Shown: piece after piece, positions 46,559 through 51,470 of the stretch
How the letters are laid out: each line of letters opens with the position of its first letter
Position numbering within the stretch: the first letter of the stretch is position 1
Assembly (NCBI RefSeq): GCF_000878135.1
Contig: NZ_JXQZ01000016.1
Coordinates: 1-51,470 of the forward strand
Source of the DNA: Frigoribacterium sp. MEB024
GTDB lineage: Bacteria > Actinomycetota > Actinomycetes > Actinomycetales > Microbacteriaceae
DNA: 51,470 nt
Reading direction: 5' to 3'
Program-made: the position numbers and the translations under genes
The notes under the pieces: generated by a model
Seen by the model: only the letters and a program-made list of their open reading frames with translations
The model's database searches: none
What the model was told of the DNA's origin: nothing

Positions 46559-48042
46559 CGGGTGACCTCCATGGCTGGTTCCCAGCCCTCTCGTTGGCCG
46601 GCACCGAGCCGGCTGAATCCTTGCAGGGCGCGACCGGCACGGCCGTTCGCGAAACCGTCGAAGCCGATGCGTTCCATCGTCGCGGGGTGGGCGAGCCAGA
46701 GCTTGACCAGGTCGACGCGGCAGTCCTCGAACCACGCGGTGAGCTGCTCGACCGAGAACGGATGCGCCTCGTCGGCGCTGGGCTGCCCCGTCCCCCCGGG
46801 GGTGCCGCCGGTCAGGCCGGCGTCGTCCTGGTCGCCGCCGTGGTGCGAGTCGCCGCCACCGCTGTCGCCGACGGTGCCGAGGGCGTCGTCGGGATCGCCC
46901 GCGACGATCGCGGCGAGCCGCTCGTCCTGCTGCTCGTCCGTCACGCCGGTGAAGTCGGCGAGGGCGTCGAGGCCCAGCGCGTAGGCCTCGGGGTCGCTCG
47001 GCAGGTCGGCGTTGCGCCAGCCGTCGCCGTAGCCGGCGGCGAGCTGGGCGTCGACCCGTGCGGCGAGGTCGATCGCGTGTGTGGGGTCGTCCTGCGGCAC
47101 GACGCGGGAGGCCACGGCACGCAACGTGGTCAGCTGCGCCTCGGTCAGCACCTGCGGGGCGTATCGCGGGTCGTCGGCGACGGCGCGCCGGGCGAGGATG
47201 CCGCGGGTGTTCGAGGCGGTGCGGCTCGACGCGATGACGCGGGCGAAGTCGTCCGACATGACCGGAGCCCGCCCCGCGTCGTCGCGCCAGAAGTCGAGGA
47301 CGGCCGCAGCGACCTCGGTCGGGCGCTCGAGCGGCAACAGGTGGCCGGCGCCGTCGAGGGTGAGGTGCGTGGCGCGCGGGTAGACGGCACCGTTGAGGCG
47401 GCGCTGGGCGTCCTCGCCCAGCGGCCCGTCGGCGCCACCGGCGACGATCAGGGCGGGCAGGTCGAGGGTGCCGACCTCGGCCGACCAGTCCTCGCGGCTG
47501 CCGCGGTCGAACCAGGCGGTCCACGCCTCGGGGGAGGTGCGGTGCAGGTCGGCGAGGGCCTGGTCGTCGAGCACGGCGGGCAACGGGGCGCCCACGTTGT
47601 CGTCGACGAAGGAGCGGGTCGTGTCGGCGTCGAGCGGGCCGTCGGCGGCCGCGGCGATCATCTGATCGCGGTTCGACTCGCTCATCGGTTCGGGTGACGG
47701 CGGGGACGCCGCGAGCAGCACGACCCCGGCGAGACCGAAGAGGCCGCCCTGCCCGGCGAGCGTGCGAGCGGCGACGATCGAGGCGATCTTGCCGCCCATG
47801 CTGTGGCCGACGAGCAGCCAGCGGGTGGCGCCGTGGCGCCGGATCTGCCGGGTGACCTGACGGACCATGTCGTCGACGGTCACGCCGTCGACCGTGGAGG
47901 CGTCGCCGAAGCCGGGCAGGTCGAGGGCGACCACCTCGAAGTCGTCGCCGAGCGAGTCTGTGACGGGACCGTACTCGAGCCGGCTCATGCCGAGCGCGTG
48001 CAGGCAGAACAGGGTGGGGCGTGTGGTGGTGTCGCTGGTCAC
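46555..48042 (-). CDS. Fusion of alpha/beta hydrolase and gluconate 2-dehydrogenase subunit 3
   Basis: The single 495-residue reading frame contains two domains. Residues 1-260 are an alpha/beta hydrolase: TLFCLHALGMSRLEYG, nucleophile LLVGHSMGGKIASIVA, late His in HLTLDGAGHLLPLE. Residues 275-495 match subunit 3 of GMC-type dehydrogenases: RRAVADDPRYAPQVLTEAQL, VASRVVPQDDPTHAIDLAAR and LTAWFEDCRVDLVKLWLAHP. A Gly/Asp/His linker interrupts the second domain. Normal subunit 3 proteins carry a Tat signal; here the hydrolase takes its place, so the complex is probably cytoplasmic. The hydrolase could open a lactone produced by the dehydrogenase; this is inference. Confidence 0.85.
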   Translation of the reverse strand: MTSDTTTRPTLFCLHALGMSRLEYGPVTDSLGDDFEVVALDLPGFGDASTVDGVTVDDMVRQVTRQIRRHGATRWLLVGHSMGGKIASIVAARTLAGQGGLFGLAGVVLLAASPPSPEPMSESNRDQMIAAAADGPLDADTTRSFVDDNVGAPLPAVLDDQALADLHRTSPEAWTAWFDRGSREDWSAEVGTLDLPALIVAGGADGPLGEDAQRRLNGAVYPRATHLTLDGAGHLLPLERPTEVAAAVLDFWRDDAGRAPVMSDDFARVIASSRTASNTRGILARRAVADDPRYAPQVLTEAQLTTLRAVASRVVPQDDPTHAIDLAARVDAQLAAGYGDGWRNADLPSDPEAYALGLDALADFTGVTDEQQDERLAAIVAGDPDDALGTVGDSGGGDSHHGGDQDDAGLTGGTPGGTGQPSADEAHPFSVEQLTAWFEDCRVDLVKLWLAHPATMERIGFDGFANGRAGRALQGFSRLGAGQREGWEPAMEVTR

Positions 48043-48282
48043 TCGGACTCCTCGGAGAAGACGTGGTGCCGGGCGACGTCCCCCGTCGTCCCGACTAGGA
48101 CGACGCTACGTCCGGCCGCCGACATCGGGCCGAAAGAGGGCGTGCGGACCGTGCCGGTGGTACGACTGTCTGCCCGAGGACGGTGGTCGGCACGCTGGGA
48201 GGCGTACCCCGAGGAGGCGCGGGCGGCGGATGCTCAGCAGTCGCGCCTTGTGCGCGCCCCGCCCGCCCGGGAGGATGGGCGG

Positions 48283-48435
48283 ATGGAAACCGTCATCATC
48301 GCCCTCATGGTCATCGGGTCGATCGTCGTCATCTTCGGCATCGTCTTCTTCCTGGTCGCGGCGGTGCTGCCCTCCCGTGCCCCGCGTGCCGACCGTCGTG
48401 GTCGCGGCGGACGTCCCGCCGCCCGCACCCGCTAG
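48283..48435 (+). CDS. Small single-span membrane protein
   Basis: The 50-residue protein, ATG 48283 behind GGGAGGATGGGCGG, reads METVIIALMVIGSIVVIFGI and continues hydrophobic to about residue 30, followed by a basic tail rich in Arg. It is too short for a family call. Codon pattern and ribosome binding site support it being real. Confidence 0.55.
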   Translation: METVIIALMVIGSIVVIFGIVFFLVAAVLPSRAPRADRRGRGGRPAARTR

Positions 48436-48567
48436 CCCGAGCCCGGCGAACGCAGCCCGGGCTCCGAGACCACGGCCCCCGGCACGGTCTGCCGGGGGCC
48501 GATCTGCAGGTTCGCCGCGAGGACGCGCTCGACGACGAAGCGTCCGTTCCGCACCCTTTGGCCCGGG

Positions 48568-48633
48568 GTCGCACCACCGATGTGGTGTCGAACCGCCGAT
48601 GTGCGTGGTTCGACAGCACATCGGTGGTGCGAC
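48568..48633. terminator. 26-bp-arm hairpin between convergent genes
   Basis: Arms 48568-48593 and 48608-48633 match at 25 of 26 positions (GTCGCACCACCGATGTGGTG on the left). The stem start resembles the hairpin at 20663-20718. It is followed by the 3' end of the SDR gene. Confidence 0.6.
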
Positions 48634-48646
48634 ATCGCTGCCGGCC

Positions 48647-49480
48647 CTACGGGACGATCGCGTCGACGTAGCCGCCGTCGACCCGCAGTGCCCCGCCCGT
48701 CGTCGCCGAGGCGAGGCGCGAGCTGAGGTAGACCACCATGTTGGCGATCTCCTCCGGCTCGATCAGTCGCTGGATGAGCGACTGCGGCCGGTGCTTCAGC
48801 ATGAACTCGTGCTGGGCCTCCTCCCAGGGCAGGTCGTCGCCGACCAGCTCGCGCACGAACTCCTCGACGCCACCCGTGTGCGTCGGCCCGGCGACGACGC
48901 TGTTGACCGTCACGCCCGAACCCGCCGCCGCCTTCGCGAACCCCCGCGACACCCCCAGCAGCGCCGTCTTCGACACCCCGTAGTGGATCATCTCGACCGG
49001 CGTCACGATCGCCGAGTCGCTCGCGATGTACTGCACGCGACCCCAGCCGCGCTGCATCATGCCGGGCAGGTAGGCCCGCGTCAGCCGCACGGCCGACAGC
49101 ACGTTCGTCTCGAAGTACCGCCGCCACTCGTCGTCGTCGATGCTCAGGGCGTCGGCCGATCCGAAGACACCGAGGTTGTTCACGAGCACGTCGACCTCGG
49201 GGAAGGCCGCGACCGCTGCCCGGGCGCCCGCCTCGGTGGCCAGGTCGGCCGCGAGCGTGACGACCCGCGCCTCCTGGGTCTCGTCGTCGAGGGCCGCGAA
49301 GTCGGCGTCGCTCGCCAACGATTCGAGGAGGCGCGCCCGGGCCGCGTCCGTGGTCTCGGTCGAGCGTCCGTTCACGATGACGCGGGCCCCGGCTGCTGCC
49401 AGCCCCCGGGCGATCGCGAAGCCGATGCCCTGGGTCGATCCGGTGACGAGTGCGGTGGTGCCGTCGAGTTCGATCTTCAT
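48647..49480 (-). CDS. SDR family oxidoreductase
   Basis: From ATG 49478-49480 the protein has 277 residues. TTALVTGSTQGIGFAIARGL is the cofactor motif, VDVLVNNLGVFG the structural NNxG, IASDSAIVTPVEMIHYGVSK the catalytic Ser-Tyr-Lys (YGVSK), and GGALRVDGGYVDAIV the C-terminus. All catalytic residues are present, unlike the SDR-fold protein at 9574. Substrate unknown. A reverse and a forward GGAGGCGCG element lie within the coding sequence near 49266 and 49326. Confidence 0.93.
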   Translation of the reverse strand: MKIELDGTTALVTGSTQGIGFAIARGLAAAGARVIVNGRSTETTDAARARLLESLASDADFAALDDETQEARVVTLAADLATEAGARAAVAAFPEVDVLVNNLGVFGSADALSIDDDEWRRYFETNVLSAVRLTRAYLPGMMQRGWGRVQYIASDSAIVTPVEMIHYGVSKTALLGVSRGFAKAAAGSGVTVNSVVAGPTHTGGVEEFVRELVGDDLPWEEAQHEFMLKHRPQSLIQRLIEPEEIANMVVYLSSRLASATTGGALRVDGGYVDAIVP

Positions 49481-49522
49481 GGGTCCATCCTGCTCGCCGG
49501 CACCCCGGGTGCCCACCCGGCC

Positions 49523-50398
49523 TCAGCGGCGGCGCGGCACGACCATCGGCGACCCGGTCACGGGGTCCGGCACGACGACGCAGGGCAGGTCGAACACGTC
49601 GGTCACCAGCTGCTCGGTCAGCACCTCGGCCGGGGTTCCCGTCGCGACGACGTCGCCGTCGGCCATCACGATCAGGTCGGTCGCGTACCGCGCGGCCTGG
49701 TTGAGGTCGTGCAGCACCGCGACCACGGTCGTGCCCTGCCCGTGCAGCCGGGCGAAGAGGTCGAGCAGGTCGTACTGGTGCGCGATGTCGAGGTAGGTCG
49801 TCGGCTCGTCGAGCAGCAGCACCGGGGTCTGCTGCGCGAGCGCCATCGCGACCCACACGCGCTGGCGCTGCCCGCCCGACAGTTCGTCGACCGGTACGTC
49901 GACCAGCTCGGTCAGGTCGGTCTCGACCAGGGCGGCGTCCACGGCCTCGCGGTCGTTCGCGGTCCACTGCCGGAAGAGCCCTTGGTGCGGGTAGCGGCCA
50001 CGCGAGACGAGTTCGGCGACCGTGATGCCGTCGGGCGCGGTCGAGGTCTGGGGCAGCAACCCGACGATGCGCGCCACCTCTTTCGCCGGCACGCCCGCGA
50101 GCTCGCGTCCGTCGAGCAGGACCGACCCCGACCGGGGCTTCAGGAGGCGCGCGAAGGCCCTCAGCAAGGTCGACTTCCCGCAGGCGTTCGGCCCGACGAT
50201 GACCGTGAACGAGCCGTCGCGCACGTCGGCGTCGACGGCCTCGCTCACCGTCCGGCGGTCGTAGGCGAGGTGTGCTCCGCGGGCGACGAGGCGGGAGGCG
50301 CGGGCCCCGTCGGAGGCGCGGGCGGCGTCGGGCGCACCGGTCGTGTCGGGCGCACCGGTCGCGTCGGGTGCGGGCGGGCGGGTGGCGTCGGCGTTCAC
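49523..50398 (-). CDS. Iron-siderophore ABC transporter ATPase (second system)
   Basis: The 291-residue protein (GTG start overlapping the permease stop) has a ~35-residue Ala/Pro/Asp repeat N-terminus, Walker A VGPNACGKSTLLRAFARLL, Q-loop GLLPQ, signature LSGGQRQRVWVAMALAQ, Walker B VLLLDEPTTYLDIAHQ and switch His VLHDLNQAA. This is the FecE/FepC layout. It lacks the ~30-residue insertion seen in its paralogue at 38705. It works with the permease at 50395 and presumably more genes to the right of the window. Confidence 0.93.
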   Translation of the reverse strand: MNADATRPPAPDATGAPDTTGAPDAARASDGARASRLVARGAHLAYDRRTVSEAVDADVRDGSFTVIVGPNACGKSTLLRAFARLLKPRSGSVLLDGRELAGVPAKEVARIVGLLPQTSTAPDGITVAELVSRGRYPHQGLFRQWTANDREAVDAALVETDLTELVDVPVDELSGGQRQRVWVAMALAQQTPVLLLDEPTTYLDIAHQYDLLDLFARLHGQGTTVVAVLHDLNQAARYATDLIVMADGDVVATGTPAEVLTEQLVTDVFDLPCVVVPDPVTGSPMVVPRRR

Positions 50399-51470
50399 GC
50401 GGACCTCCGGGATTCCGAGACGAGCAGCGTGATCAGGTAGACCCCGCCGATCACGAGGGTGACGAGGCCGACCGGCACCGGGTTGGCGGCCACGTGCTGG
50501 GCGACCAGGTCGGCGACGAGCAGCAGCACCCCGCCGACGAGCCCGCCCGCGACGAGCGGCACCCCGGCCGACCGCACCAGGCGGCGGGCCAGCTGCGGCG
50601 CGGCCAGGGCCACGAACGCGATCGGCCCGGTGCTGGCGGTGACCACGGCGGTCAGCGCGACGCCGACCACGACGAGCGCCAGGCGGGACCGTTCGGCGCC
50701 GAGGCCGTGCGACCGGGCGGCGTCGTCGCCGAGTTCGAGCTGGCGCAGCGGCCGTGACAACCCCATGACGAGCGGGGTCAGCACGACGAGCAGCACGAGC
50801 GCCGGGACGAGCTGCTTCCAGCCGACGAGCGCGAGCGAGCCGGCCCCCCAGAACGACGCGGTCAGCGCGACCTCGGTCTGGGCGCGCAGCAGCAACCAGC
50901 TGTTGACCGAGTGCAGCAGGGCGGTGACGCCGATGCCCACGATGATCAGCCGCAGCCCGTGCACGCCGCGGCGGTAGGCGAGCAGGTAGACCACCAACGC
51001 GGTCACGAGCCCGCCGGTCAGGGCTCCGGCCGCCGTGCCGATCGTCGAGGCCGCACCCGACACGATGACGACGATCGCCCCGGTGTAGGCGCCGGTCGAG
51101 AAGCCGATCACGTCGGGCGAGCCCAGCGGGTTGCGGGTCAACGACTGGAAGATCGTGCCCGAGACGCCGAGGGCGGCGCCGAAGACGAGGGCCGCGAGGA
51201 CGCGCGGCAGCCGCCAGTTCAGCACGATGGTCGAGGCGAACCCGTCGCCGCCGAACAGGGCCCGCACGACCTCGGGAGGGCTGAGCGGGTAGTCGCCGAT
51301 GCCGAGGGCGACGATCGCGACGACGACGGCCACCACGACCAGCGTCAGCGTCGCCGTGCGTCGCCGTCCGCCGGTCGAGCGCCACGAGCGCAGGAGGCGC
51401 GGGCCGACACCCGGGGATGCCGGCGTCGGCCGCGGACCCGACGGCGTGCCCGGGCCCCGGGTCGGGCGAC
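50395..51470 (-). CDS. FecCD-type siderophore permease (5' truncated by window edge)
   Basis: The frame is open from the right edge to the stop at 50395. The visible part holds eight or nine membrane segments, with NWRLPRVLAALVFGAALGVS, SPDVIGFSTGAYTGAIVVI, GPIAFVALAAPQLARRL and the closing GVYLITLLVSESRRSA, as in FecD/FepG. A GTG at 51336 could start a shorter form, but the upstream residues (LLRSWRSTGGRRRTATLTLV) look like the genuine N-terminus of such permeases, so the start is probably outside the window. Confidence 0.92.
   Translation of the reverse strand, partial: RPTRGPGTPSGPRPTPASPGVGPRLLRSWRSTGGRRRTATLTLVVVAVVVAIVALGIGDYPLSPPEVVRALFGGDGFASTIVLNWRLPRVLAALVFGAALGVSGTIFQSLTRNPLGSPDVIGFSTGAYTGAIVVIVSGAASTIGTAAGALTGGLVTALVVYLLAYRRGVHGLRLIIVGIGVTALLHSVNSWLLLRAQTEVALTASFWGAGSLALVGWKQLVPALVLLVVLTPLVMGLSRPLRQLELGDDAARSHGLGAERSRLALVVVGVALTAVVTASTGPIAFVALAAPQLARRLVRSAGVPLVAGGLVGGVLLLVADLVAQHVAANPVPVGLVTLVIGGVYLITLLVSESRRSA

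Overview
The window is 51.5 kb of very GC-rich DNA (about 70% or more by eye) with short intergenic gaps, many ATGA/GTGA stop-start overlaps and GTG starts. Gene content (class A beta-lactamase lipoprotein, Asp23/Gls24 clusters with DUF6286-type proteins, DUF6507/DUF6177-like genes, a DtxR-type iron box, an ScbR-like regulator) points to a chromosomal segment of an actinobacterium, most likely Microbacteriaceae (Frigoribacterium or Curtobacterium-like; the genus is a guess). No rRNA, prophage, transposase or CRISPR array is visible. There is one tRNA, tRNA-Gly(CCC).

Layout. 1-20 kb is mostly housekeeping and accessory metabolism: the 3' end of an M23 peptidase; a LysR regulator divergent from an EamA exporter; a GNAT; an ScbR-like TetR regulator; a NarL-type two-component system with a translationally coupled membrane-anchored protein; Mn/Fe superoxide dismutase; a sulfite-oxidase-like molybdoprotein with a flavin reductase; a degenerate SDR; DUF3817 and TspO-like membrane proteins; aldo/keto reductase; AraC regulator; dCTP deaminase; quinone oxidoreductase. 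16.3-20.6 kb is a divergent envelope-stress locus: five minus-strand genes (Asp23, DUF2273-like, Asp23-like, DUF6286-like, AmaP-like) face a plus-strand sigma factor and two further Asp23-related genes across a 262-bp region with a perfect 16-bp palindrome.

21.0-28.3 kb is the most interesting block: an apparent operon of a DUF6177-like gene, an unknown gene, a small WXG-like protein, a 753-residue polymorphic toxin ending in a TNT-type NAD+ glycohydrolase domain, and then a tandem array of about nine related ~100-residue domains in seven ORFs (two of them fused double-domain proteins) plus decayed fragments. I read this as a TNT toxin with an expanded polyimmunity array; base composition is visibly lower in the toxin tip and array than around them. 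No type VII secretion core genes are in the window.

28.4-51.5 kb holds Hsp20, an SRPBCC protein, glutaminase, a DUF418-like membrane protein, a PotABCD/Fbp-like ABC importer, a class A beta-lactamase, an iron-siderophore ABC importer behind a near-consensus iron box (with a fused double permease), a DUF2809-like protein, a large lipoprotein, a GMC dehydrogenase with an alpha/beta hydrolase fused to its small subunit, an SDR, and the start of a second siderophore ABC importer running off the right edge.

Two genome-scale patterns overlay the genes. First, the 9-mer GGAGGCGCG (or its complement) occurs about 50 times, against about 4 expected from composition. Second, nearly every convergent gene pair is separated by a long-armed hairpin or a tandem repeat, and one hairpin family (arms beginning GTCGAGTGG) also lies in frame inside a siderophore ABC ATPase gene.
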